NCBI GenBank assembly: GCA_000961765.1
Contig: LADT01000042.1
Coordinates: 1 to 40,906, forward strand
DNA from: Clostridiaceae bacterium BRH_c20a
GTDB taxonomy: Bacteria > Bacillota > Peptococcia > Peptococcales > BICA1-8
Reading direction: 5' to 3'
DNA length: 40,906 bases
Made by a program: the position numbers and the translations under genes. Within the stretch, counting starts at the first letter, position 1, and every line of letters begins with the position of its first letter. Shown here piece by piece: positions 1-7,305 of this stretch. The notes under the pieces are model-generated. The model was not told the DNA's origin. It worked only from the letters and a program-made list of their open reading frames with translations, and searched no databases.

Positions 1-1104
1 CAACAATTTTATAGCTGCCCTATCGAGAGGTCCCACGATCTTTTTAACTTCAACTCCTACCTCATTTTCCATAAAATACTGTTGAGGTATCCAGAGGCAA
101 ATCTCCTTATCAGACTTGCCAAATGAAATAGCTTTTTGCAGACTAGTCCGCCACTGTGACTTGATATTAGTCCAATCAGCTGCCAGCAATATTCTTAGTG
201 AGTTATCTTTCTTTTCTAGGAGAGGCTCAGATAATAAATTAAATTCAGAAATTTTAGTTGGAAAATAATTTTTTTCTCTTAAGTAAGTATTATTCTGAAT
301 GACCTCTCTAAAAGAATGGTGTAATCCATTTTCATTTTCTTTTCCTTTTAGGTTCCATTTAATCATGAATTTGGGGTGATTAGAAATAATTGCAGCAGAA
401 GTAATTTCAGGAATTTTTGCAAAAGTTGCATTTCCAATATGATAGACAAATGAACTCCCTACCACGGCAATTCTAAGCCCAGTAATATTAGCACGAAAGG
501 ACCAATCAGTATCATCAGCCATACCCATGCCAAACCAAAAATCAAAACCGCCGATTAACATTAACATATCCCTTCTAAATGATACACAGGCACTAATCAC
601 ATTATCAACATAAGAAACTTTCTCTTTATTGTTCTGCATAAACTTCTTAGCAAAATTATCGATTTCGTCTATAGAACTAAATAGTACTCCTAAATTTTGG
701 ATAGTAGCAGCATATGATAAATAGGGAGCAGCTACGCCTACCCCATAGTTATTTTCCAAGATTTCAGCTAAACCATTAAACCAATCCTTAGTAAAAATCA
801 AATCGTTATTCATAATTGTTATTATTCTCCCTGTGGTTCTGGCAAGCCCTATATTTAATCCTACAGCATAGCCCATATTTTCCTCTAATCTGATTTCAAT
901 AATTTCAATAGTTCCGGCAGTGTACAATCTCTTTAAATCCTCAATACTAACACCTGTTTCATCTGTTGAACCGTTATTGACAATTATAAGCTCAATCCCT
1001 TTTGTTTTATATTTATCGTCTAAAGAATTAATTAAAGTAGTTATTGCTTGTTTGGAAAGATTCCAGTTATTGTAGCAAACTAAAACAAAGCTGTAATAAG
1101 ACAC
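1..1104 (-). CDS. Family 2 glycosyltransferase, 3' end cut by window edge
   Basis: The frame is open from about 1110 down to base 1, so the C-terminus lies outside the window. The product opens with a GT-A fold: a hydrophobic strand YYSFVLVCYNNW, then IVNNGSTDETG (nucleotide-binding turn) and IMNNDLIF, the NND version of the DxD metal site common in rhamnosyltransferase-like GT2 enzymes. GGFDFWFGMGMADDTDW resembles the acceptor-side ED/DD motif. The start is GTG at 1104 (SD AGGGAG, 10 nt upstream); an in-frame TTG at 1110 is possible but only 4 nt from the SD. It should transfer a sugar from a nucleotide donor; the acceptor is unknown. A sigma-K-like promoter lies just upstream, so spore-surface glycosylation is inferred. 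Confidence 0.85.
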   Translation of the reverse strand, partial: MSYYSFVLVCYNNWNLSKQAITTLINSLDDKYKTKGIELIIVNNGSTDETGVSIEDLKRLYTAGTIEIIEIRLEENMGYAVGLNIGLARTTGRIITIMNNDLIFTKDWFNGLAEILENNYGVGVAAPYLSYAATIQNLGVLFSSIDEIDNFAKKFMQNNKEKVSYVDNVISACVSFRRDMLMLIGGFDFWFGMGMADDTDWSFRANITGLRIAVVGSSFVYHIGNATFAKIPEITSAAIISNHPKFMIKWNLKGKENENGLHHSFREVIQNNTYLREKNYFPTKISEFNLLSEPLLEKKDNSLRILLAADWTNIKSQWRTSLQKAISFGKSDKEICLWIPQQYFMENEVGVEVKKIVGPLDRAAIKLL

Positions 1105-1138
1105 TTTCAACTCACTCCCTATATTTGTGATTGCTATA

Positions 1139-1166
1139 TATTTTATGTAGAGGGTTTACCAGTAGT
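1139..1166 (-). promoter_or_regulatory. Sigma-K-like promoter for the first glycosyltransferase
   Basis: Read on the minus strand, CATAAAATA (plus 1139-1147) fits the sigma-K -10 pattern CATANNNTA, with AC 17 nt upstream. It lies about 35 nt before the GTG start. The motif is seen directly; use by sigma-K is inferred. Confidence 0.55.
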
Positions 1167-1267
1167 TATTTTATTTTTAATATTCTTAAAAATAAGTGTT
1201 TCCTATTGGTTTGAAAAGAATATGCTATTCATATACTGCTTTAAACATCTTTAAAAGGAGGTCTATT

Positions 1268-1804
1268 ATGGAGAATAGTGTTACCCTTGGTGGGTATAAG
1301 ATTACGTTTTTGGGTTCTACAATCAGCAGTGATACCCAAACCTGGAGATATAAAATAACAAAAAATAATACACCAAATCCGCCAATTGTCAACTGGGGCA
1401 TTGAACTAAGCTTTAATCCCAGGCATAAAGTTATTTCCGCTACAGGACCAACTACAGCTAGAGTAGGGATGGGCCAGCCCTGCCTTCCTTTTGCTGCTAA
1501 TGCAGTTATTTGGGAAGGTCTGAATAATGATAGTGTAAATGGATTTTATACTTTTACATTGGAAGGAAATTATCAAGAAGCGCCAAAACAGGTTGCAGTT
1601 TATACCGGTGAATTTTGCCATAAAGCTTTCATAATCGGTCCCGCTTCTGAAATAAAAATTCCAGATCAGGAAATGGAACAAGAGGCTGCTCTATCTAAAA
1701 ATTTGCCAGAGATTGAATTGGACCAAACTATACAACACCAGCAGCCACGACAAAAGTTACAGGAAGAAAATAAATTTATTACTAGGGGAGTTAGGATTTT
1801 TTGA
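1268..1804 (+). CDS. Hypothetical protein, probable beta-sandwich head with Gln-rich tail
   Basis: A 178-residue protein beginning MENSVTLGGYKITF. The ATG at 1268 is chosen over an upstream in-frame start at 1196 because AAAAGGAGG lies 6 nt before it. Residues 1-130 alternate hydrophobic and polar residues with many Gly, Thr and Asn, as in a beta-sandwich; the last 45 residues are acidic, Gln-rich and probably disordered. There are two cysteines, no signal peptide and no membrane helix. I do not recognise a family. It is divergent from the first glycosyltransferase, converges on the beta-propeller gene with one base between them, and shares the sporulation context of this region. A role as a spore-surface structural or substrate protein is only a guess from position. 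Confidence 0.8.
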   Translation: MENSVTLGGYKITFLGSTISSDTQTWRYKITKNNTPNPPIVNWGIELSFNPRHKVISATGPTTARVGMGQPCLPFAANAVIWEGLNNDSVNGFYTFTLEGNYQEAPKQVAVYTGEFCHKAFIIGPASEIKIPDQEMEQEAALSKNLPEIELDQTIQHQQPRQKLQEENKFITRGVRIF

Positions 1805-1805
1805 T

Positions 1806-3251
1806 CTACTTCCACCGTAAAAAAGGGGAAGGAGGATATTCCTTACTTTTAAATTCTTTTGAATTAATTTCATTTTGTTTTAGTTCTCTGGCTTCCTTTT
1901 CTTTTTCTGGAAGCCTTTCTCTTAGTTCATCATTAATTTTTTTAACTGCCTCCAAACTTTGCCTTAATCTATCTATTTCCTGTTCTAGTTCTATCTTTTT
2001 CTCATCAAATTTATTTGTTTTTAAAATATCCTCTTGGTTTTTTTTTAATAACTTATCCTTTAACTCTTTAATTTTTGTCTCCTGAAGTTTTTCATTTTCC
2101 CAAAGAATTTTTATCTTTCTTTTTTGTTCTGAAAGATCAGTTTCTAATCCCTCAATAACAGCTTTTTGCTCCTCAATCTTTTCTTGTAAAAGATTTAAAG
2201 GGTTATTGATTTCCGATATATTACTGTTTTTAAGGACAGAGTTTTCTATAAGTAAAAATAATGTGGTACTTGCCGGTTCAATAGTAATTAAATTAATACC
2301 TGGTATCTTTTCCAAATTTAAAAAAACGGAACTTCCATTTTTGCTGACTAAAATATTTTTTACAGGACATAATTTTTGTTTTGAAATAAGATAACTATAA
2401 ATAAGGTCCTTATCCTGCCAAAAAACTTCTATATCTTCGTCCCACCCGTAAATAACCGGCAACAGATAATTTCCTTCCTGAGGAGATATGCACTGTTCTT
2501 TTGTCCAGCCCGTTCTTAACCAAAACCCTTGTGTTTTAAATTTTCTTATATACATAACTTTAAATTTTAAATCTCCCCGCCTCAGCCATACTAAATGGAG
2601 ATTTCCATTATTATCGATTACAGCAGAAGGGCTAATATTCATACCCTCGGAAACAGTAATAATACTTCTTTCACTCCATTCATTTTCCATGCCCACTTTG
2701 TAAACTAATTGGTACTTACCATTATCATAAACCTGGTAAACTAAATATAGATAATTGTTATGGGCAACAATTGAACATGTTCCCGGGCTATATCCCCAGC
2801 CTTCATCAATAATCTGGATTTTACTCCAAATTCCCTCCTTTTTAAAGCAGTAATAAATTCTCCATTTTTTTGTATGTTCATTTTCGGTAAATGCTATTAA
2901 ATTCACCGTATTCCCAATTAAACAGATCTTTTGGAAGGTCACTTTTTCTAATTCATCTGAAGCCATATTAATTACATCTGCATTTTTTTCACTAAAACAT
3001 CTATAAATTATTTGCTCTTTATTATTTTTATAGCTGAAATGAAGTTCATTGAGTTCATTGTAAGTACAAATATCTAAACTAAATAACCCATTAAAATCTA
3101 TCCCCAACTTCTGAAAATCAATAGTGGACTCCATAAAACTGCTTTCTATACGCCCAAAAAGTAAATTATTTTCTACTTTTAACTTCCACATCTTATCTTT
3201 CTTCTTAATAATTACCTCTTTAAAGCCTAATAGTCCATAATTATCTTCCAT
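1806..3251 (-). CDS. Beta-propeller-like protein with long C-terminal coiled coil
   Basis: 481 residues. Residues about 1-345 are repeated blades with motifs such as LHFSYKNN, NNYLYLVYQVYDNG and NGNLHLVWLRRGDLKF, spaced roughly 45-50 residues apart, as in WD/BNR-like beta-propellers. Residues about 352-465 form a continuous, highly charged heptad-type coiled coil (EEQKAVIEGLETDLSEQ and following), ending in a short PPSPFLRW tail. There is no signal peptide or transmembrane segment. SD GGGGGAGGT lies 5 nt before the ATG. A CATACAGT box resembling a sigma-E -10 lies about 55-60 nt upstream (3306-3313). The function is unrecognised; a propeller head on a coiled-coil stalk suggests scaffolding or binding in the spore layers. 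Confidence 0.8.
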   Translation of the reverse strand: MEDNYGLLGFKEVIIKKKDKMWKLKVENNLLFGRIESSFMESTIDFQKLGIDFNGLFSLDICTYNELNELHFSYKNNKEQIIYRCFSEKNADVINMASDELEKVTFQKICLIGNTVNLIAFTENEHTKKWRIYYCFKKEGIWSKIQIIDEGWGYSPGTCSIVAHNNYLYLVYQVYDNGKYQLVYKVGMENEWSERSIITVSEGMNISPSAVIDNNGNLHLVWLRRGDLKFKVMYIRKFKTQGFWLRTGWTKEQCISPQEGNYLLPVIYGWDEDIEVFWQDKDLIYSYLISKQKLCPVKNILVSKNGSSVFLNLEKIPGINLITIEPASTTLFLLIENSVLKNSNISEINNPLNLLQEKIEEQKAVIEGLETDLSEQKRKIKILWENEKLQETKIKELKDKLLKKNQEDILKTNKFDEKKIELEQEIDRLRQSLEAVKKINDELRERLPEKEKEARELKQNEINSKEFKSKEYPPSPFLRWK

Positions 3252-3313
3252 ACAATACCTCCCCCTTACCTAAGACCTTATCCTATTTCTATTCATAAAA
3301 GGTAAACTGTATG

Positions 3314-3339
3314 AAAAAAAACTGGCTAAGCCAGTTTTT
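3314..3339 (-). terminator. Intrinsic terminator of the 4146-3436 operon
   Basis: A 10-bp perfect stem (AAAAACTGGC, 3317-3326, with 3330-3339) and 3-base loop is followed on the minus strand by a run of seven T. It lies downstream of the two-gene minus operon, past a hexamer repeat. Confidence 0.75.
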
Positions 3340-3398
3340 AGGTTTCGCTTCGCTAGGTTAAGGTTAAGGTTAAAGTTAAGATTAAGATTAAGATTAAG
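3340..3398. repeat. Degenerate GGTTAA/GATTAA hexamer repeat with CGCTTCGCT leader
   Basis: The stretch opens with AGGTTTCGCTTCGCTAGG and continues as about seven tandem hexamers drifting from GGTTAA through AGTTAA to GATTAA. It sits between two hairpins. The same leader and hexamers recur at 18221-18343, 19595-19626 and 22007-22165, with a related element at 25593-25670. Confidence 0.8.
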
Positions 3399-3423
3399 AA
3401 AGGCATCCCAGCAAGATGCCTTT
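3399..3423. terminator. Rho-independent terminator hairpin
   Basis: AAAGGCATC (3399-3407) pairs with GATGCCTTT (3415-3423). On the plus strand it is followed by T's; on the minus strand it is the first hairpin after the stop codon at 3436, with TTTCTT following. Confidence 0.7.
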
Positions 3424-3435
3424 TTTCATTGAAAA

Positions 3436-3729
3436 TTAATCTTCAACAACCTCTTCTTCTATATTTATACTTTCAGGCTTTTTGTGCTCTGCATTTTTTT
3501 GTATAGGCCTAGCAGGCCTTCTAGAGCCGGCAATCATACTTACTAAATTATCTTTACCCTTGGCAACCATCTCTATTGTTGGCGCAAAGTTTTCAATCGA
3601 ATCTAACAGCTGTTCTAAACTATTAGCAAAAGTTCTAATATTATTAGTAACACCCTTTAAATTGGAGACTGTTCTAATTAATGGTTTTGTTCTGCTTAAA
3701 TTGTCAAAATCCTCATTGTATTGCGACAT
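3436..3729 (-). CDS. Hypothetical protein sharing an IRTF...LLDSIE segment with the 5643 gene
   Basis: 97 residues. SD GGAGGA lies 6 nt before the ATG. The central segment (about 25-57: IRTFANSLEQLLDSIENFAP) is predicted helical and aligns residue for residue with IRTFTNDLDKLLSSVESLAP in the protein encoded at 5643-6215, so the two are paralogs over about 35 residues. The C-terminal 35 residues are charged, ending in an acidic IEEEVVED tail. No membrane helix. It lies 21 bp downstream of the 4146-3751 gene in the same operon. The function is unknown; the context (sigma-K-like promoter at the head of the operon) suggests a late-sporulation structural protein. Confidence 0.75.
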   Translation of the reverse strand: MSQYNEDFDNLSRTKPLIRTVSNLKGVTNNIRTFANSLEQLLDSIENFAPTIEMVAKGKDNLVSMIAGSRRPARPIQKNAEHKKPESINIEEEVVED

Positions 3730-3750
3730 CTTCGTCCTCCTTCCTATTAT

Positions 3751-4146
3751 TTAAAGGTTTTTATGGGTGAACCCAAATAACCATTTTAGAAGCCAAAAAA
3801 TAATTACCAGCATTAAAAGTGTTTCAAAGAAAACATTGTTAAATAAAGCCCTATTTTTTACGGGAGCAATAAAAGTAACCGCCTTAGGAGAAGGATTTAT
3901 TTTTACTATTTTTTTGGGTAACTGATTATTGGCTAGCTTTTCTCTAGGCGGCATAAGTGCACCTAGACCATATGTGGTATTAGGCTTTTTAAGGGAAAAG
4001 CTTCCCACAATATTATTGAGGCCTTTAACCAAGCTTTTTAGAGGGTTAGATCGAACATTTTTTTTAGATTCAAGCAAATCCGGCGAACCTTCCCCTGCTT
4101 CGTCTAATTTTTCCGGTAGTGGTCCCTCATCATATATTTCCGGCAT
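3751..4146 (-). CDS. Hypothetical protein with C-terminal FFETLLM membrane segment
   Basis: 131 residues from the ATG at 4146, preceded by AAAGGAGGA at 7 nt; an upstream in-frame ATG (4218) lacks an SD and would swallow the promoter. Residues 1-100 are hydrophilic and rich in Pro, Lys and Asn. The last about 30 residues, containing LFNNVFFETLLMLVIIFWLL, form one transmembrane helix nearly identical to that of the tiny proteins at 14708, 15004 and 15233. So the protein is a long soluble N-terminal region fused to the small-peptide membrane anchor. A sigma-K-like promoter lies at 4185-4193. The function is unknown; membrane or coat anchoring is inferred. Confidence 0.8.
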   Translation of the reverse strand: MPEIYDEGPLPEKLDEAGEGSPDLLESKKNVRSNPLKSLVKGLNNIVGSFSLKKPNTTYGLGALMPPREKLANNQLPKKIVKINPSPKAVTFIAPVKNRALFNNVFFETLLMLVIIFWLLKWLFGFTHKNL

Positions 4147-4184
4147 ATTAATCCTCCTTTCAAAATTTAATCTATTTACACTTA

Positions 4185-4214
4185 TATAATATGAAACAAA
4201 ACATATAGTTGTTT
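4185..4214 (-). promoter_or_regulatory. Sigma-K-like promoter for the 4146-3436 operon
   Basis: Minus-strand CATATTATA (plus 4185-4193) with AC 17 nt upstream, 39 nt before the start codon. Matches AC-N17-CATANNNTA. Confidence 0.55.
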
Positions 4215-4248
4215 GCATTTAGTAGGTGGAGTTTTAAATTCCTCCATC

Positions 4249-5472
4249 TCAATGAAGTTTCATTTTATAATTCGTAATCTTATCCCATCCTTTAAACCTT
4301 AAAAAACTTCGGAAAATATTATCTAATTCTTCATCATCAGCCTGAGTATTGATAACTGTAACAAGGGTCATCAAGGCCTGTAACGGTAAAACAGTCGGTA
4401 CTAATTTAACCTCATATTTTTTTATTAGACCATTATTAAAAATGCCTCCTAAAAGTCGAGGCCACTTATTATTATAAGTAAAGCTGAGATTAAGATAAAA
4501 ACCAGCTAATTTATTTGTTGTTTTTTTCTGAGCTATACCTAAAACCGAACTGTTATGGTTTTTAGCTCTTTTATATATGAGAATTAAGGAATCCAGACCC
4601 CTATAGAGATTTTTTACATTAGCTGCAAGAGGCTCTTCTAAATCCTCTTTTTTTAAAATCTCCTCCAAACTCCATGTATTATATTTATTCGAATCTAAAA
4701 GATACCCAGCTATTTGATTAGACAATCTTTTTATTCTTTCCAGTTTTTTATTTTCAAGTGAAAATACAGCTAGATCTAAATCTAAGTTATCAATTACCTT
4801 CCTCAATATTATGTCAGTATTTAAAAGAGCGTTATCCTCTAAAATAGTTAGAAGTCTATCCATGGGTAAACCTTTAATAGGTCCATACTCTATATAAGTA
4901 AGAACATATTTGACTGTCGGCTGCTTATTATTACCTAGCTCATAAAGTATTTCAACCATGTTCATGTAACATGTATCCATTACTAGAACATCAATCTGGT
5001 CCTTTATGAAATTTAAGGCTTTAGCCATCTCGGGAATACCCATAATATAAGGTAGATCCAAGCTGTAGTCAGTTAGTGTCCCTAGGTACTCAAAACTGTG
5101 CCCGCCTAAAATTAACATATATCTTTCAGCAGGATAATTAACTATTCCCCATTGGATGAAATCATATAAAACCTTAGGGTCAGCCATATTTAAGCATCCC
5201 ATTTCTGCACTAGTCTGAATAATTACTCTATTGTGGTTATTTTTGGTAATTACATACCTTCTTACTCCTGCCCATATTTCTTGATTATTAGAAAAGCTTT
5301 CCCCAGGCCTTAATATCTTTACCATTTCCCTTTCCGCCCTACCCAATAGAACTACTATATTTATCTGTTCATTTGCCGGCATCTTCATGAGATCCATTAA
5401 TAATTGATACATCTCAGGTTCAAATTCATTATTTCCGTTTGCATATATTAAAACAGTCCACTTTTTGATCAT
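4249..5472 (-). CDS. Clostripain-family (C11) cysteine peptidase
   Basis: 407 residues. The N-terminus KKWTVLIYANGNNEFEPEM matches the WTV-(M/L)-(V/I)Y start of peptidase family C11. The catalytic dyad is visible: His125 in MLILGGHSFEYLG and Cys168 in VLVMDTCYMNMVE, both after hydrophobic strands of the caspase-like fold. Family members cut after basic residues. No signal peptide is evident, although many secreted clostripains have one, so it probably acts in the cytoplasm, here presumably the mother cell. A sigma-K-like promoter at 5506-5514 is 34 nt before the start. It may process coat or exosporium precursors; that target is inferred from context only. It is divergent from the 5643 gene. 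Confidence 0.85.
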   Translation of the reverse strand: MIKKWTVLIYANGNNEFEPEMYQLLMDLMKMPANEQINIVVLLGRAEREMVKILRPGESFSNNQEIWAGVRRYVITKNNHNRVIIQTSAEMGCLNMADPKVLYDFIQWGIVNYPAERYMLILGGHSFEYLGTLTDYSLDLPYIMGIPEMAKALNFIKDQIDVLVMDTCYMNMVEILYELGNNKQPTVKYVLTYIEYGPIKGLPMDRLLTILEDNALLNTDIILRKVIDNLDLDLAVFSLENKKLERIKRLSNQIAGYLLDSNKYNTWSLEEILKKEDLEEPLAANVKNLYRGLDSLILIYKRAKNHNSSVLGIAQKKTTNKLAGFYLNLSFTYNNKWPRLLGGIFNNGLIKKYEVKLVPTVLPLQALMTLVTVINTQADDEELDNIFRSFLRFKGWDKITNYKMKLH

Positions 5473-5505
5473 AACATCATTACCTTTTTTAAGAATATTA
5501 TTTGT

Positions 5506-5535
5506 TAGAATATGATTATCACTGTTAAATTGTGA
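5506..5535 (-). promoter_or_regulatory. Sigma-K-like promoter for the C11 peptidase
   Basis: Minus-strand CATATTCTA (plus 5506-5514) with AC 17 nt upstream, 34 nt before the start codon. Confidence 0.55.
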
Positions 5536-5573
5536 ATTATTTTATTTTTTTAATTTATTTTTTAAAAACAGTC

Positions 5574-5600
5574 ACATTTTTAAAAACCTTTCATAAAATA
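5574..5600 (+). promoter_or_regulatory. Sigma-K-like promoter for the 5643 gene
   Basis: CATAAAATA at 5592-5600 with AC at 5574-5575, spacer 16. The ATG follows 43 nt later. Confidence 0.55.
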
Positions 5601-5642
5601 AGGTAGATTATTTAATACGTTTTTTAGAAAGGAGTGTGACAG

Positions 5643-6215
5643 ATGTCCCGCTACAGAAAAATAACACCTATAGATATTGCAGAGAGAGAAAAAATATTGA
5701 AAGGCAAAATGGGTGTTAATAGAGCAATGATGCAGAGACGCCCATTAAACAGGGCCCCTGGCCCCCCTCCCCTTTTATCTCTACTTAATCTCAAAAACGA
5801 TTTATTCCGTTCCTTCGAAAATAAGAGTTCTCAAGAAGTTATTTTTCAAGTCTGCTCAAATGCTCGAGGTATTTGCGGCCAAATTCGTACCTTTACTAAT
5901 GATTTAGATAAGCTGCTCAGTTCGGTAGAATCCCTCGCACCCGTTGTTGAAACCGTTGTTGCTAGCTATGCCCGTTCGACGAAAAACAAGGAAAAAAATA
6001 TTGAACAAGATAAGAATCCAATAAATACAGAAAACTTAATGAGAAATACCGAAGAAAAACCGATAGATAGCGGCAGTACTAAAGCAATAAATAATACTTC
6101 TCCTCCTGTTCCCAGCAAGATGCCATCGGAAGAAGAATTAAAAGAGTTTTTAAATAATCCCCTTGTTTCCATGCTGCTCCAGACTTTGACTCAAAGACTA
6201 GCGGCACCGAAATAG
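5643..6215 (+). CDS. Hypothetical protein, paralogous core with the 3436 gene
   Basis: 190 residues. SD AAAGGAG lies 8 nt before the ATG. A basic N-terminus with a PGPPPLLSLLNL stretch is followed by a helical segment (about 75-115) containing IRTFTNDLDKLLSSVESLAP, matched in the 97-residue protein at 3436-3729. The remainder is low-complexity (Asn, Lys, Glu, Ser, Pro), ending in a short helix (LKEFLNNPLVSMLLQTLTQR). No membrane segment or signal peptide. I recognise no named family. It has its own sigma-K-like promoter and is divergent from the C11 peptidase, suggesting shared timing. Confidence 0.8.
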   Translation: MSRYRKITPIDIAEREKILKGKMGVNRAMMQRRPLNRAPGPPPLLSLLNLKNDLFRSFENKSSQEVIFQVCSNARGICGQIRTFTNDLDKLLSSVESLAPVVETVVASYARSTKNKEKNIEQDKNPINTENLMRNTEEKPIDSGSTKAINNTSPPVPSKMPSEEELKEFLNNPLVSMLLQTLTQRLAAPK

Positions 6216-6239
6216 CTAAAAATGTATATGAATAAACAG

Positions 6240-6261
6240 CCCACCCTTTCCCAAGGGTGGG
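6240..6261. terminator. Bidirectional terminator between convergent genes
   Basis: Perfect 9-bp stem CCCACCCTT (6240-6248) with AAGGGTGGG (6253-6261), loop TCCC. It lies between the stop codons at 6215 (+) and 6287 (-). The T-tracts are weak on both sides. Confidence 0.65.
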
Positions 6262-6286
6262 TATCTTCTAATAATAAAGAATTTTG

Positions 6287-7147
6287 TTATATTTGTTTTA
6301 AAAGCTGAACAATTACTTCTCGAAAATGACTATTTTCTTGATAAATACTGCTTAACTCCATTAACCCTTTTATACCATACTGATAAACCAGCCCTTTCAA
6401 GTTTTTCTCAAAGTCCTGGTTTTTATCAGCTAGACTTGTTCGCTGAGCTAATGTAGCATGATAAACTCTTGTTTTTAAACAGCATTTTGGTTTCCAATTA
6501 TTTTTTGTCCCTAAATAATAACGATAACCAATTAATAGGCTGTCATCTTCATAGCCCTGCTTTCCTTGTAAAAATCTGGTATCATATCCTCCCACCGCTA
6601 ATAGTGCTTCAGCTCTATGTAAAACAGGATGAACAAAGCCTTCTAAAACTTTTTCATAAGTCAGATTGATTAACATATTGTACATATATTCTTGATTACT
6701 TAGGGGTATATCAGTGATTATAGTTCTTTCCTTTTCTTCAGGGTGAAGTTCTCCCCTGGAGGTTAAAATTCCCGGGCATACCATTGGTTCATCATTATTA
6801 TCTTCTAAAAATCTGACTAATTCCGCTAACCAGTCCTTAGGAAAAAACATATCGACATGAACTTCAGAAATAAATTTGGTATCAGGAAGCTGGGTCCAGA
6901 TATATTGGAAACAAGCCATTCTTCCCTGCGAAATACCTATATTTACCGCCTTACCTAATACTATAAACCGCAAATTAAAATTCTTTAGTAAAAATTCTAA
7001 TTCTCCATTGTTAAGAATACCCTGATTATATAAAACAACAATGCCGTTTGGGTCGCTTTGTGTTAAACTCCCCAGGCACATCTTGGCTAATTCAAGGTCA
7101 TTCTGGTTTCTAACCAGAAAAGGAATGGTATGTACTACCTGGTCCAT
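6287..7147 (-). CDS. Glycosyltransferase (GT-A fold, family 2-like)
   Basis: 286 residues. Starts at ATG 7147 with GGGGGC 7 nt upstream. The fold cues are VHTIPFLVRNQNDLELAKMC, then GIVVLYNQG, GKAVNIGISQGRMACFQYIW and SEVHVDMFFPKDWLAEL, where HVD takes the DxD position. Further on, GGYDTRFLQGKQGYEDDSLLIGYRY resembles the C-terminal acceptor/ED motif of GT2 enzymes. No membrane segment. It is divergent from the two-domain glycosyltransferase at 7306, with sigma-K-like boxes for both between them. It is likely a spore-surface sugar transferase; donor and acceptor are unknown. Confidence 0.8.
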   Translation of the reverse strand: MDQVVHTIPFLVRNQNDLELAKMCLGSLTQSDPNGIVVLYNQGILNNGELEFLLKNFNLRFIVLGKAVNIGISQGRMACFQYIWTQLPDTKFISEVHVDMFFPKDWLAELVRFLEDNNDEPMVCPGILTSRGELHPEEKERTIITDIPLSNQEYMYNMLINLTYEKVLEGFVHPVLHRAEALLAVGGYDTRFLQGKQGYEDDSLLIGYRYYLGTKNNWKPKCCLKTRVYHATLAQRTSLADKNQDFEKNLKGLVYQYGIKGLMELSSIYQENSHFREVIVQLLKQI

Positions 7148-7186
7148 TTTAAAAGCCCCCTAATAATACTATTTTTATAGATATCT

Positions 7187-7214
7187 TTTTATATGCTAAA
7201 AAGGGATAGTAGTT
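7187..7214 (-). promoter_or_regulatory. Possible sigma-K-like promoter (imperfect)
   Basis: Minus-strand CATATAAAA (plus 7187-7195) with AC 16 nt upstream. The penultimate T of the -10 pattern is replaced by A. Confidence 0.4.
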
Positions 7215-7237
7215 ACAAAAAATATCCAAAAAAAGTT

Positions 7238-7264
7238 ACATTTTTTTGATTAAATCATAAGATA
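7238..7264 (+). promoter_or_regulatory. Sigma-K-like promoter for the 7306 glycosyltransferase
   Basis: AC at 7238-7239, 16-nt spacer, CATAAGATA at 7256-7264; start codon 42 nt downstream. Confidence 0.6.
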
Positions 7265-7305
7265 ACTTGAAATGATTTTAAAGCCAAAGCATAGGAGGTT
7301 AATAT

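Noticed and set aside
1229-1240. Sigma-K box (CATATACTG) before the 1268 gene
   Set aside because: The last position does not fit CATANNNTA and no AC lies at 16-17 nt, so it was not annotated.
2206-2703. Plus-strand ORFs inside the propeller gene
   Set aside because: Shadows of the minus-strand coding sequence, lacking ribosome binding sites.
3340-3398. Telomere or linear replicon end
   Set aside because: GGTTAA tandems occur at several internal places between ordinary genes, in both orientations, with drifting units.
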